Below, piece after piece: positions 52,611-61,966 of a DNA stretch of 64,000 nucleotides. The position numbers were made by a program, and so were the translations under genes. The notes under the pieces were generated by a model that searched no databases, had not been told where the DNA came from, and was given only the letters and a program-made list of their open reading frames with translations. Position 1 is the stretch's first letter; each line of letters opens with the position of its first letter. Source of the stretch: Paenibacillus sp. PL2-23 (GTDB taxonomy: Bacteria; Bacillota; Bacilli; Paenibacillales; Paenibacillaceae); assembly GCF_040834005.1 (NCBI RefSeq), contig NZ_CP162129.1, positions 5,073,501 to 5,137,500 on the forward strand, given 5' to 3'.

Positions 52611-54323
52611 CTAGCTGATGAAATACCGCTGAGCCATCGGCAGCTCGCTCACGGGCTGGCATGTGAGCGTCTCGCCGTTAACGGACACCGTGTACGTGGA
52701 CGGATGGACCTCGATGTGCGGCGTCTCCCCATTCAGCACCATATCCTTTTTCCCGACCGATCTGCAATTCATGACGGGCAGCAGCCGCTTGGTCAGCCCC
52801 AGCTCCTCCAGCGTACCCTTGTCCAGGGACACCTGGGACACGAACGTCGCGCAGCTGGCGGAGCGCGCCTGGCCGTAGCTCCCGAACATTGGCCGGTACA
52901 TATAGGGCTGTGGAGTGGAGATAGAGGCGTTGGGGTCCCCCATCGCCGCATGGACGATCATGCCGCCCTTCAGCACCAGATCCGGCTTCGTTCCGAAAAA
53001 TGCCGGCTTCCACAGAACAAGATCCGCCAGCTTCCCGACCTCGATGGACCCGACATACCGGGAGATGCCATGCGTGATCGCCGGGTTAATCGTATACTTG
53101 GCAATGTAGCGCTTCACCCGATGGTTGTCGGCTTTGCCGTCTCCGTCCAGAGCGCCGCGCTGCTTCTTCATCTTATCAGCAGTCTGCCAGGTTCGTGTCG
53201 CCACCTCGCCCACTCGTCCCATCGCCTGCGAATCCGAGCTCGTCATACTGATGGCGCCGATATCATGCAGAATATCCTCTGCTCCGATGGTCGTCTCGCG
53301 AATTCGGGAAGCGGCGAAGGCGACATCCTCTGGAATACGCGGGTCCAGATGATGGCACATCATCAGCATATCCATATGCTCATCAATCGTATTGCGCGTG
53401 AACGGCATGGTCGGACTTGTCGAAGAGGGCAGCACGTTCGGCATGGAAGCTACCCGCAGCAGGTCAGGCGCATGTCCACCTCCCGCCCCTTCGGTATGGT
53501 AGGTGTGAATCGCTCGGCCATTGAAGGCCCGCAGGCTGTCTTCGACGAAGCCCGCCTCATTCAGCGTATCCGTATGAATATTGACTTGAATATCGAATTT
53601 CTCCGCCTCACTCAAGCATTTGTCGATGACATACGGCGTGCTGCCCCAGTCCTCGTGAATTTTCAGGCCGCCGACGCCCGCATGCACCTGCTCGGCCAAC
53701 GCCTCCGACCGGGAGCTGTTGCCCCGCCCCAGCAGCACAAAATTCATCGGCAGCGAATCGATTGCTTGGAGCATTCGGCGAATATGCCACACACCGGAGG
53801 TGCAGTTCGTCGCCAGCGTCCCCGTCGCCGGACCGGAGCCTCCGCCAATCATCGTCGTCACCCCGCTCTGCAGCGATACCTCAATCTGCTGCGGACAGAT
53901 GAGATGGACATGGCTGTCCACGCCGCCTGCTGTGACGATCAGATTCTCGCCCGAGATGACCTCTGTGCCGACGCCGATGTACATATTGGGGGTAACCCCA
54001 TCCATGATGAACGGATTGCCCGCCTTCCCAATCCCGCTTATCAAGCCGTCCTTGATGCCAATGTCCGCCTTCACAATACCCCAGGTGTCGATAATAATCG
54101 CATTGGTAATAACCGTATCCAGCACGCCTTCATCACGGGTTGCCAGCGGATGCTGGCCCATGCCGTCGCGCACGGTTTTGCCCCCGCCGAATACACATTC
54201 GTCGCCATACACGGTGAAGTCCTTCTCGATCTCGATCCGAAGCTCGGTATCCGCCAATCGTACCCGGTCGCCTGTAGTTGGTCCATACATACTGGCATAC
54301 GTCGCCCTGTCTATCGTCTTCAT
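52611..54323 (-). CDS. ureC: Urease subunit alpha
   Basis: 570 aa. All catalytic landmarks are present: HVH (in DSHVHLICPQQ), carbamylated Lys in GGLKIHEDWGS, His in NIHTDTLNE and HTYHTEGAGGGHAPD, flap Cys-His in MMCHHLDPRIPEDV and the Asp in SSDSQAMGR. It hydrolyses urea to ammonia using two nickel ions. ATGA overlap with the fused ureAB gene. No ureD, E, F or G follows. Confidence 0.97.
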   Translation of the reverse strand: MKTIDRATYASMYGPTTGDRVRLADTELRIEIEKDFTVYGDECVFGGGKTVRDGMGQHPLATRDEGVLDTVITNAIIIDTWGIVKADIGIKDGLISGIGKAGNPFIMDGVTPNMYIGVGTEVISGENLIVTAGGVDSHVHLICPQQIEVSLQSGVTTMIGGGSGPATGTLATNCTSGVWHIRRMLQAIDSLPMNFVLLGRGNSSRSEALAEQVHAGVGGLKIHEDWGSTPYVIDKCLSEAEKFDIQVNIHTDTLNEAGFVEDSLRAFNGRAIHTYHTEGAGGGHAPDLLRVASMPNVLPSSTSPTMPFTRNTIDEHMDMLMMCHHLDPRIPEDVAFAASRIRETTIGAEDILHDIGAISMTSSDSQAMGRVGEVATRTWQTADKMKKQRGALDGDGKADNHRVKRYIAKYTINPAITHGISRYVGSIEVGKLADLVLWKPAFFGTKPDLVLKGGMIVHAAMGDPNASISTPQPYMYRPMFGSYGQARSASCATFVSQVSLDKGTLEELGLTKRLLPVMNCRSVGKKDMVLNGETPHIEVHPSTYTVSVNGETLTCQPVSELPMAQRYFIS

Positions 54324-54943
54324 ACCTCGACCCCCTTGTTCATTCGGCCGGCAAAGCCGAAGATTTGCTTAGAGCCGCCTACCTCGACAAGCTCAATGTC
54401 TATCGTCTCGCCCGGCTCGATTCGTATAGACAAGCCAGAGGGGATATCCAGCCGGAACCCCTCGGTGCCTGCCCTGTCGAAGGAAAGTGCCGGGTTTGCT
54501 TCGTAAAAGTGAAAGTGCGAGCCAACCTGAATGGGCCGGCTTCCGGTATTCGTCACCTGACGCGTCAGCCGCTTCCGTCCGGGCAGCAGCACAATAGGAT
54601 CGTCGGCGAATTCATATTGGCCGGGATAGGCTTGCACCGTTGCCGCTATAGGGCTATGTACGGTGACCAGCTTCGTGCCGTCGGGGAATGTCGCCTCCAC
54701 CTGCACCTCGCTTATTAATCCCGCCACCTCGTCCATGACCTGCTCGGGCTTCAAGAGATGGCGAGCCTCCTCCATCAGCTCGCCCACACTCTTGCCGTCT
54801 CTAGCTCCCTCCATAACGAAGCCTGCAATGTAGGCAACCGCCTCCGGGTAGTTCAACTTCACGCCGCGCGCCAGGCGCTTCTGTGCCATGTCTGCCGCCA
54901 GATACATCAGCAGCTTTTCCTTCTCCTGCATGGTAAGGTTCAT
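54320..54943 (-). CDS. ureAB: Fused urease gamma/beta subunit
   Basis: 207 aa. Residues 1-100 are UreA-like (MNLTMQEKEKLLMYLAADMA; LNYPEAVAYI; ARDGKSVGELM); 105-207 are UreB-like (PIQVGSHFHFYEANPALSFD; LDIPSGLSIRIEPGE). Such a fusion is known in Helicobacter UreA but separate genes are usual in Bacillota. SD-preceded ATG. Divergent from urtA across 347 bp. Confidence 0.94.
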   Translation of the reverse strand: MNLTMQEKEKLLMYLAADMAQKRLARGVKLNYPEAVAYIAGFVMEGARDGKSVGELMEEARHLLKPEQVMDEVAGLISEVQVEATFPDGTKLVTVHSPIAATVQAYPGQYEFADDPIVLLPGRKRLTRQVTNTGSRPIQVGSHFHFYEANPALSFDRAGTEGFRLDIPSGLSIRIEPGETIDIELVEVGGSKQIFGFAGRMNKGVEV

Positions 54944-55031
54944 AGGTCAGCTCCCTCTCCGTTTCTTATCATCTTGCTCCATGAATATTGCAGATCGTAA
55001 CATCCCCTTTGAGATACTGTCAATATTTAGT

Positions 55032-55048
55032 TGTTAATTTATCTAACA
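55032..55048. promoter_or_regulatory. TnrA/GlnR-type nitrogen box
   Basis: TGTTAATTTATCTAACA matches the 17-bp TnrA/GlnR consensus at all but one position. It lies 89 bp upstream of the ureAB start, in the divergent ure/urt interval (54944-55290). The interval also contains a TCGACA(15)TGTCGA inverted repeat at 55065-55091 of unknown role. Confidence 0.65.
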
Positions 55049-55177
55049 TAAAATAAGTCTTTATTCGACATACAATGTCATTATTTGTCGATTGAATTAT
55101 AATGAGTGAGGTTAGTGTTATATATTGACTGTAACGATGAGAAAACTCTGCAAAAATTTGATCAAAACAAATATTAA

Positions 55178-55218
55178 TGTCAGGTACATTGACATTAAAC
55201 TCAACACGAAACTATAAT
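55178..55218 (+). promoter_or_regulatory. urtA promoter with overlapping TGTCA-N7-TGACA site
   Basis: TTGACA (55189-55194), 18 bp, TATAAT (55213-55218): consensus hexamers, 72 bp before the urtA start codon. A partial nitrogen-box palindrome TGTCAGGTACATTGACA (55178-55194) covers the -35, a position suited to repression by GlnR/TnrA; its centre fits the consensus poorly. Confidence 0.75.
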
Positions 55219-55290
55219 ATAGACGCGAACGAATGGAAGTCCTTTCCTAGGAATCGTTCGGAAAATATAGAAGAACTGGGGAGTGGAGAG

Positions 55291-56550
55291 ATGAAAAAGA
55301 AGAAGTGTTTGGGTAAAAGCAGCTTGTTGGTGATCGCTCTTAGCATGATGTTAGCCGGCTGTGGGAACAACAATACGCCTGCTTCTACAAGCGAGTCCGA
55401 AGCGCCGAGCGCAAGCGAAAGCGCCGAGGGGGAAATCAAAGTCGGCATACTCCATTCACAGAGCGGCACCATGGCGATTAGCGAGGTGTCCGTCATCGAT
55501 GCCGAATTGATGGCGATTGAAGAAATTAATGCAAATGGCGGCGTGCTTGGCAAACAAATCGTACCTGTTGTCGAGGACGGAGCCTCCGACTGGCCAACCT
55601 TTGCCGAGAAAGCGCGCAAGCTGATCTCCGAGGATAAGGTCGCCACTGTGTTCGGAGGCTGGACCTCCGCCAGCCGCAAAGCGATGAAGCCCGTGTTCGA
55701 GGAGCTGAACGGGCTGCTCTGGTATCCGGTGCAATACGAAGGGCTGGAGGCGTCGCCGAACATTTTTTACACAGGAGCCACAACGAACCAGCAGATCGTA
55801 CCATCCGTCAGCTGGCTGCTGGAGAACCGCGGCAAGAAGATGTACCTCCTTGGGTCTGATTATGTATTCCCCCGCACGGCCAACCTCATCATCAAAGAAC
55901 AGCTGAAAGCGGAGGGCGGCGAGCTCGTCGGCGAAGAATATACGCCGCTTGGGCATACCGACTTCAGCACGATTATTAGCAAGATCAAGCAAGCTGATCC
56001 CGATATCGTCTACAACACGCTGAACGGCGACAGCAACGTCGCATTTTTTAAGCAGCTGAAGGATGCAGGCATTACAGCCAGCGATCTGACCACCTTGTCC
56101 GTTTCCGTAGCTGAGGAAGAAATTCGCGGCATCGGAGTCGATGTGCTGGAGGGGCATCTGGCGGCATGGAACTATTATCAGACGACGGACACCCCCGCTA
56201 ACCAGACATTTGTCGACAATTATAAGAAAAAGTACGGCGACGACCGCGTAACGGCCGACCCTATCGAAGCTGGCTACATAGCCGTCTATCTGTGGGCAGC
56301 AGCCGTTGAGAAAGCAGGCTCCACAGATGTGGAGAAGGTGAAGGAAGCGGCCAAGGGGCTGGAGCTGGATGCCCCGGGCGGCAAGGTGATGATTGACGGC
56401 GAAACCCAGCATATTTACAAAACGGTGCGGATTGGCGAGGTGCAGGCGGATGGCCAATTCAAGGAGCTCTGGAATTCGGGCGAGGCCGTAAAGCCGGATC
56501 CCTATTTGAAGGGCTACGAATGGGCGGCCAGTATTCAGCCAACGGATTAA
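55291..56550 (+). CDS. urtA: Urea ABC transporter substrate-binding protein
   Basis: About 419 aa from ATG at 55291 (MKKKKCLGKSSLLVIALSMM), SD GGGGAGTGGAG; an open frame to 55177 would include the promoter itself. Lipobox LAGC|G, Ser-rich linker, then the UrtA/amide-binding fold (VGILHSQSGTMAISEVSV; FGGWTSASRKAMKPVFEE; LLWYPVQYEGLE; IFYTGATTNQQ; GSDYVFPRTAN). Binds urea for UrtBCDE. Confidence 0.96.
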   Translation: MKKKKCLGKSSLLVIALSMMLAGCGNNNTPASTSESEAPSASESAEGEIKVGILHSQSGTMAISEVSVIDAELMAIEEINANGGVLGKQIVPVVEDGASDWPTFAEKARKLISEDKVATVFGGWTSASRKAMKPVFEELNGLLWYPVQYEGLEASPNIFYTGATTNQQIVPSVSWLLENRGKKMYLLGSDYVFPRTANLIIKEQLKAEGGELVGEEYTPLGHTDFSTIISKIKQADPDIVYNTLNGDSNVAFFKQLKDAGITASDLTTLSVSVAEEEIRGIGVDVLEGHLAAWNYYQTTDTPANQTFVDNYKKKYGDDRVTADPIEAGYIAVYLWAAAVEKAGSTDVEKVKEAAKGLELDAPGGKVMIDGETQHIYKTVRIGEVQADGQFKELWNSGEAVKPDPYLKGYEWAASIQPTD

Positions 56551-56637
56551 TCTCACAGGAATTACAGTCGGATGGGGAGGAGTATTCGGCAAGACCGGAT
56601 ACTCCTTCCGTTCATGAGGATGGGCGAGGGGAGCGAT

Positions 56638-57549
56638 ATGATGGAGGTATTTCTGCTTCAGCTGTTTAACGGACTTAGCGTCAGCTCCATTCTGCTGCTG
56701 GTTGCGCTGGGGCTGGCGATTACATTCGGCCTGATGAAGGTCATTAATATGGCGCATGGCGAGCTGATCATGATCGGCGCCTATTCGACGTATTTAACTC
56801 AGAACATCTTTATGGATTATTTGCCCGCCTCAATGTTTAATGGGTATTTCTTGCTCGCCATTCCCGTCAGCTTCGGCATTGCGTTTGTGTTCGGCTACAT
56901 CCTGGAGTTTTCCCTGATTCGCTTCCTATACGGAAGGCCGCTGGACAGTCTGCTGGCTACCTGGGGGGTCGGGCTCGTGCTCCAGCAAGTCGCGCGCTCC
57001 ATCTTCGGAGCGCCTAACGTTGCTGTGAAGAGTCCTGCCTGGCTGGACGGGGGACTCTCCATTATGGGCGGCACCCTCCTGCCATACAAGCGGCTGTTCA
57101 TTATCGGACTCGTTGTCGCTTGTCTGGTCGTGATGTATCTCTACATCTATCGAAGCCATGCGGGCCGGCGAATGCGCGCCGTTATGCAGAATCGCGACAT
57201 GGCCGCCTGCCTGGGCATATCGACTCGCCGCGTGGACTCCATCACGTTCGCAATTGGCTCCGGCATCGCAGGCATCGCAGGCTGCGCCCTTACACTGCTT
57301 GGCCCGATCGGTCCATCGCTCGGCACTTATTATATTGTGGATGCGTTTATGGTTGTCGTGCTCGGCGGAGTCGGCAAGCTGATCGGAACCGTACTCGGGG
57401 CGTCGGGAATCGGTATGTTCAACACCCTGTTCGAATATTGGACCAACGCTTCGCTCGGGAAGGTGCTGGTGTTCGTCTGTATCGTGGCGTTCCTGCAATG
57501 GAAGCCGATGGGGCTTGTCGCCATGCGTACTCGTTCCCTGGACTCATGA
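56638..57549 (+). CDS. urtB: Urea ABC transporter permease
   Basis: About 303 aa from ATG 56638 (MMEVFLLQLFNGLSVSS), SD GAGGGGAG. LivH-type permease with eight hydrophobic segments, FGLMKVINMAHGELIMIGAY near the N-terminus and FMVVVLGGVGKLIGTVLGA. It lacks the extra N-terminal domain some UrtB proteins have. 88 bp after urtA. Confidence 0.94.
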   Translation: MMEVFLLQLFNGLSVSSILLLVALGLAITFGLMKVINMAHGELIMIGAYSTYLTQNIFMDYLPASMFNGYFLLAIPVSFGIAFVFGYILEFSLIRFLYGRPLDSLLATWGVGLVLQQVARSIFGAPNVAVKSPAWLDGGLSIMGGTLLPYKRLFIIGLVVACLVVMYLYIYRSHAGRRMRAVMQNRDMAACLGISTRRVDSITFAIGSGIAGIAGCALTLLGPIGPSLGTYYIVDAFMVVVLGGVGKLIGTVLGASGIGMFNTLFEYWTNASLGKVLVFVCIVAFLQWKPMGLVAMRTRSLDS

Positions 57550-57586
57550 TAAGCGCTATTTTTAGGAGGAGGAAGGTGAAGGATGT

Positions 57587-58669
57587 ATGCTGTTTACGAA
57601 AATAACCCCCCAGCGCCTATGGCTGCTCGCCGGATATGCAGCTGCCGCAGCAGCGTTGTTCCTGGCGCCCATGTTCATCAGCGACTTCCGGCTTAACCTG
57701 CTGGCCAAGTTTTTGGCCTTTGCCATTGTGGCGTTAGGCCTCGATCTCATATGGGGCTATACCGGCATTCTGAGCCTGGGCCATGGCATCTTCTTCGGTC
57801 TCGGCGCCTATGCGATGGCCATGTACCTGAAGCTGGAGGCGAGCGGCGGGAAGCTTCCCGACTTTATGGGATGGAGCGGCTTGTCGGAGCTGCCGATGTT
57901 CTGGGTGCCGTTCCAGCATTTTGGCTTTGCTGTAGCAATGGGATTGCTGATCCCGGCATGCCTCGCGCTTGTTTTGGGGTATTTTACATTCCGCAATCGC
58001 ATTCGAGGCGTATATTTCACCATTCTGACGCAGGCTCTTGTGATCATTACGACAACGCTGCTGATCGGGCAGCAGGCGTTCACAGGCGGCACCAACGGCG
58101 TAACCGGCTTCTCCACCTTGCTTGGCTCCTCGCTGGGCTCGCCGGATACGAAGCGGATGCTGTATTGGATAACCGCAGCTGTGCTCATTGCCGTCTTCGT
58201 GTTGTGCCGGATGATCGTGGCAAGCCGCTTCGGCAAAGTGCTGCGGGCGATTCGGGATGGCGAAAACCGCGTCCGGTTCATCGGTTATAATCCCGCGGTG
58301 TACCAGACGGTGATCTTCTCGGTATCCGCCGCGATCGCTGGCCTAGCGGGCATGCTGTTCGTTCTGCATGTCGGCATCATCTCCCCTTCCATGCTGGGCA
58401 TTGTGCCCTCCATTGAGATGATTCTGTGGGTCGCCATCGGCGGTCGGGGCACGCTGATCGGGGCGGCCATTGGCGCTATTCTGATGAATTGGGCCAAAAG
58501 CGAGTTCAGCACCGCATACCCGGAAGGCTGGACGATGTTCATGGGGCTGCTGTTCGTCATCGTCGTTGTGTTTATGCCTCGAGGTGTGACCGGTCTTGTC
58601 AGCCAGCTTAAATTCCGCAGAAGAAGGAGGGAGCCTCAGCATGATGCCATCCGCCATACTGCAGTGTGA
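57587..58669 (+). CDS. urtC: Urea ABC transporter permease
   Basis: 360 aa LivM-type permease: DLIWGYTGILSLGHGIFFGLGAY, later GQQAFTGGTNGVTGF, RVRFIGYNPAVYQ and LWVAIGGRGTLIGAAIGA. About ten hydrophobic segments. GGAGGAGG upstream. Pairs with UrtB. Confidence 0.95.
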   Translation: MLFTKITPQRLWLLAGYAAAAAALFLAPMFISDFRLNLLAKFLAFAIVALGLDLIWGYTGILSLGHGIFFGLGAYAMAMYLKLEASGGKLPDFMGWSGLSELPMFWVPFQHFGFAVAMGLLIPACLALVLGYFTFRNRIRGVYFTILTQALVIITTTLLIGQQAFTGGTNGVTGFSTLLGSSLGSPDTKRMLYWITAAVLIAVFVLCRMIVASRFGKVLRAIRDGENRVRFIGYNPAVYQTVIFSVSAAIAGLAGMLFVLHVGIISPSMLGIVPSIEMILWVAIGGRGTLIGAAIGAILMNWAKSEFSTAYPEGWTMFMGLLFVIVVVFMPRGVTGLVSQLKFRRRRREPQHDAIRHTAV

Positions 58670-59417
58670 CAATGTGACGGTCGAATTCGACGGCTTCAAA
58701 GCGGTGCAGGGTATGAGCCTGCAGCTGCTCAAGGGGGAGCTGCGCTTCCTCATCGGTCCCAACGGGGCCGGCAAAACAACCATGCTCGACGTCATCTGCG
58801 GCAAGGTCCGTCCATCCTCGGGGCAGGTGACGTTCGACGGGAGCATCGACATTACCCGCAAGAAGGAGCATCAGATCGCCCAGCTTGGCATAGGCCGCAA
58901 GTTCCAAGCGCCCTCTATCTTCCCGTCCATGACCGTATTTGAAAATCTGGAGATCGCCATGCGCCAGAGACGCGGCGTATTCTCGACGCTGTTCGCCAAG
59001 CTGAACACCGAGGAATCGGACCGCCTGTACGCTCAGCTGGGGATGATCGGTCTTCGTGACAAGGCCAGCTTCCGTGCGGGCGGACTCTCCCATGGCGAGA
59101 AGCAATGGCTCGAAATCGGCATGATGCTGATGCAGGAGCCGGAGGTGCTGCTGCTGGATGAGCCCGTTGCGGGCATGACTGACAAGGAGACGGATAAGAC
59201 CGGCGAGCTGCTGAACGAGATCGCGCTGGAGCGCTCCGTCGTTGTGGTGGAGCACGATATGGAGTTTGTCCGCAATTTTGCCAGTAAGGTAACGGTTATG
59301 CATGAGGGTAGGCTGCTGAAGGAAGGCTCCATGGATGAGGTGCAGGGCGATGAGCGAGTAGCGGAAGTGTATTTGGGGAAAAGGCGGGATGCCGATGCTG
59401 GCCGTTCAACAGCTTGA
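58641..59417 (+). CDS. urtD: Urea ABC transporter ATP-binding protein
   Basis: About 258 aa from ATG 58641 (MMPSAILQCDNVTVEF), AGGAGGG upstream, overlapping urtC by 29 bp. Walker A IGPNGAGKTTMLD, signature GGLSHGEKQWLEIGMML, Walker B VLLLDEPVAGM. LivG-type ATPase. Confidence 0.95.
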   Translation: MMPSAILQCDNVTVEFDGFKAVQGMSLQLLKGELRFLIGPNGAGKTTMLDVICGKVRPSSGQVTFDGSIDITRKKEHQIAQLGIGRKFQAPSIFPSMTVFENLEIAMRQRRGVFSTLFAKLNTEESDRLYAQLGMIGLRDKASFRAGGLSHGEKQWLEIGMMLMQEPEVLLLDEPVAGMTDKETDKTGELLNEIALERSVVVVEHDMEFVRNFASKVTVMHEGRLLKEGSMDEVQGDERVAEVYLGKRRDADAGRSTA

Positions 59418-60090
59418 AGCCGGATATGGGGAAAGCGTCATTCTTCGGAACGTGACGCTGAAGGTGAAGCCGGGCCAGGTCGTCTGCCTGCTCGGACGCA
59501 ATGGCGTCGGCAAAACGACGCTCATGAAAAGCATCATGGGGCTATTAAAGGCACGGGGAGGCACCGTTACCTACAACGGCTCCGACTTGACGAGGAAAGC
59601 GCCCGGCTTCCGGGCCAGAAGCGGAATCGGCTACGTGCCTCAGGGGAGGGAAATATTCGCGCAGCTGACCGTCTATGAGAACCTGCTGCTGGGTCTGGAG
59701 GCCTCCCGAGATAAAGCGACTGCCGTGCCCGAGGCGGCGATCGCCAAATTCCCTGTTCTGCCGACCATGTTCACTAGGCGAGGCGGCGACTTAAGCGGCG
59801 GCCAGCAGCAGCAGCTGGCCTTCGCTCGGGCCTTGGCTTCGAGGCCCGAGGTGCTGCTGCTGGATGAGCCCTGCGAGGGCATACAGCCCTCAATCGTCGA
59901 GGATATCCGGGACGTTATTCGATCCATCAAATCGGACGCCAAGACGTCGATTCTCCTGATCGAGCAAAGCCTCGAATTCGCCAAGAGCGTCGGCGATTAT
60001 TTCTACGTGCTGGAGAAAGGCACCGTCGCTTGGGAAGGCGAGCTGCACGCGTTAACCGACGAGGTGATCCGGAAATATCTGACGGTTTGA
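59389..60090 (+). CDS. urtE: Urea ABC transporter ATP-binding protein
   Basis: 233 aa (start 59389 or 59395). LivF-type ATPase: Walker A LLGRNGVGKTTLMKS, GYVPQGREIFAQLTV, signature GGDLSGGQQQQLAFARAL, Walker B VLLLDEPCEGI. Overlaps urtD by 29 bp; last gene of urtABCDE. No clear terminator follows in 60091-60155. Confidence 0.95.
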   Translation: MPMLAVQQLEAGYGESVILRNVTLKVKPGQVVCLLGRNGVGKTTLMKSIMGLLKARGGTVTYNGSDLTRKAPGFRARSGIGYVPQGREIFAQLTVYENLLLGLEASRDKATAVPEAAIAKFPVLPTMFTRRGGDLSGGQQQQLAFARALASRPEVLLLDEPCEGIQPSIVEDIRDVIRSIKSDAKTSILLIEQSLEFAKSVGDYFYVLEKGTVAWEGELHALTDEVIRKYLTV

Positions 60091-60155
60091 ACCGCAAGCT
60101 TGGGTGGAGTAGCCCTCCATTTAAGGATTGGGAGCTGCTCCACTTCCGGCTACCA

Positions 60156-60296
60156 TTATCCTCCCATACCTTCCGGTGGATCATTCGATCCGCCATTTGG
60201 CTTCGCAGCGTACACCATGTTCTCCTGATATATGGGCGCCGTGACGCCTCCCGCAATGATTACTGCGGCTATTAGAATAGCTATGATTCGCTTCAT
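60156..60296 (-). CDS. Small secreted peptide, pheromone-precursor-like
   Basis: 46 aa: MKRIIAILIAAVIIAGGVTA signal-like start, cleavage possible after VYA, and a short hydrophilic Gly/Pro/Asn-rich tail ending DPPEGMGG. AGAGGTG lies 7 nt before ATG. Size and layout are like Phr-type signal peptide precursors, but no Rap gene is adjacent, so this is a guess. The leader holds two and a half direct copies of a 16-bp word (TTCATTGAAACGTTCT on the plus strand, 60309-60352), possibly a regulator site. Confidence 0.55.
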   Translation of the reverse strand: MKRIIAILIAAVIIAGGVTAPIYQENMVYAAKPNGGSNDPPEGMGG

Positions 60297-60519
60297 CTGT
60301 GTCACCTCTTTCATTGAAACGTTCTTTCATTGAAACGTTTAATTGAAACGAGATATATAACTCGCATCGTATTAGATACCAACATTGTATAACTGTCGCC
60401 CTGTTGGCGTAAGGATGAACTTTTTTCACCCCGTTGGCTTCGGCAACTATTACTCCGCACCGGCACTGAGTATGCATCGAAGCTAACTCGTGCCGGTCGT
60501 CGACTGAACCTGTCTCTAA

Positions 60520-61680
60520 ATGCCGGGTCATGCTCCGTAGCGTCTGAATTCACCTCAAACACCGAGTCACGTTCCGTAGCGTCTGAATTTACCTCAAATG
60601 CCGGGTCACGCTCCGTAGCGTTACTATAAATACAGAAAACTAACTCCAGAGGCCCCTAGTCACACTCCCTGCGGTGCAGCCTGCGAATAATGCTGCAATA
60701 GTGCATCATTTTCTTACATTTGTTTGCTCAAACGAGGAATTGCTGCGATTATACATCATTTCAAGCACACTTCTACCTTACACGACCACACATCGCCTAT
60801 AATCCTGCACATTCGCATCAATTTGACCCTACACTAACTTTCCGAGCATTAATTACTGCAGGATTTGCAGGATTTACTCGTCATTCGCCTTCTACTGTAT
60901 ATAGAGCGCAACATTCATCATCGTAAAGGCCGGATCATGCTCCGTCACTTATGAATTCAGCCTCAAACACCGAGTCACGTTCCGTAGCGCTACTTTAAAT
61001 ATAGAAAGCTAACTCCTGAGGACCGCTGGTTACACTCCCTGCGGTGCAGTGTTCGAATAATGCTGCAAATGTACATCATTTTCTTATATTAGCTTACTCA
61101 AACGAGGAATTGCTCGATTATACATCATTTCAAGCACCGTCCCACCTTACACGTCCACACATCGGCTATAATCCTGCACATTCGCATCAATTTGACCCTA
61201 CACTAACTTTTCGAGCATTAATTACTGCAGATTTGCAGGATTTACTCCTCCTGTACCTTCTATTGTGCATAGCGGTAGGTATCCTTCATCATCGTAAAGG
61301 CCGGATCATGCTCCGTCGCGTCTGAATTTACCTCAAATGCCGGGTCACGCTCCGTAGCGTTACTATAAATACAGAAAACTAACTCCAGAGGCCCCTAGTC
61401 ACACTCCCTGCGGTGCAGCCTGCGAATAATGCTGCAATAGTGCATCATTTTCTTACATTTGTTTGCTCAAACGAGGAATTGCTGCGATTATACATCATTT
61501 CAAGCACACTTCTACCTTACACGACCACACATCGCCTATAATCCTGCACATTCGCATCAATTTGACCCTACACTAACTTTCCGAGCATTAATTACTGCAG
61601 ATTTGCAGGATTTACTCGTCATCCGCCTTCTACTATATATAGCGCGCAACATTCATCATCAGGTTACTTAGGTTCGACCA
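60520..61680. repeat. ~370-bp module in three tandem copies, with 39-bp sub-repeats
   Basis: Aligned at GTCACG(C/T)TCCGTAGCG, copies start at about 60605, 60974 and 61344 (period 369-370 bp). Copies 1 and 3 are almost identical over 300 bp; copy 2 has drifted. Within them a word like TGCTGCAATAGTGCATCATT recurs at 50-62 bp. Before copy 1, a 39-bp unit containing GTCTGAATT and ACCTCAAA repeats at 60523, 60562, 60601. Three similar short plus-strand frames inside are by-products of the copying. No gene supported from 60297 to 61925. Confidence 0.9.
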
Positions 61681-61718
61681 CAGCAATAAAACTGCCACAG
61701 TAATCTGTGAAAGGTCAT

Positions 61719-61800
61719 TCGTGCTTGGCAAAGTACATTCCGCACTGGGCTTGGGCTACTCGTGCTTGGCAAAGTCCATTCCGCACTGGGTTTGAGTTTA
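61719..61800. repeat. 41-bp direct duplication
   Basis: TCGTGCTTGGCAAAGTACAT begins at 61719 and again, one base changed, at 61760; each copy continues TCCGCACTGGG. It lies between the triple module and the rRNA terminator. Confidence 0.85.
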
Positions 61801-61925
61801 CTCCGGAGCGATTCCTTCCCCAGTCGGCGTCTGAACCTACCTCTAAATGCCGGGTCATGCCTCGTCGAGTTACTTCGATCAAAGGTTCAGACACTCTCCC
61901 AGTAGGGAGAGGAACGTCTCCACGC

Positions 61926-61962
61926 ACAAAAAGACCTACCGTAAATGAATACGGTAGGTCTT
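61926..61962 (-). terminator. rRNA operon terminator
   Basis: AAGACCTACCGTA / TACGGTAGGTCTT, 13-bp stem with 6-nt loop, then TTTTTGTG on the minus strand, directly after 5S rRNA. Confidence 0.93.
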
Positions 61963-61966
61963 CTGT

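Noticed and set aside
60720..61671. Three similar short plus-strand frames starting MFAQTRNCCDYTSFQ or alike
   Set aside because: They arise from the tandem ~370-bp module; frames differ at the ends between copies and none has a ribosome-binding site.
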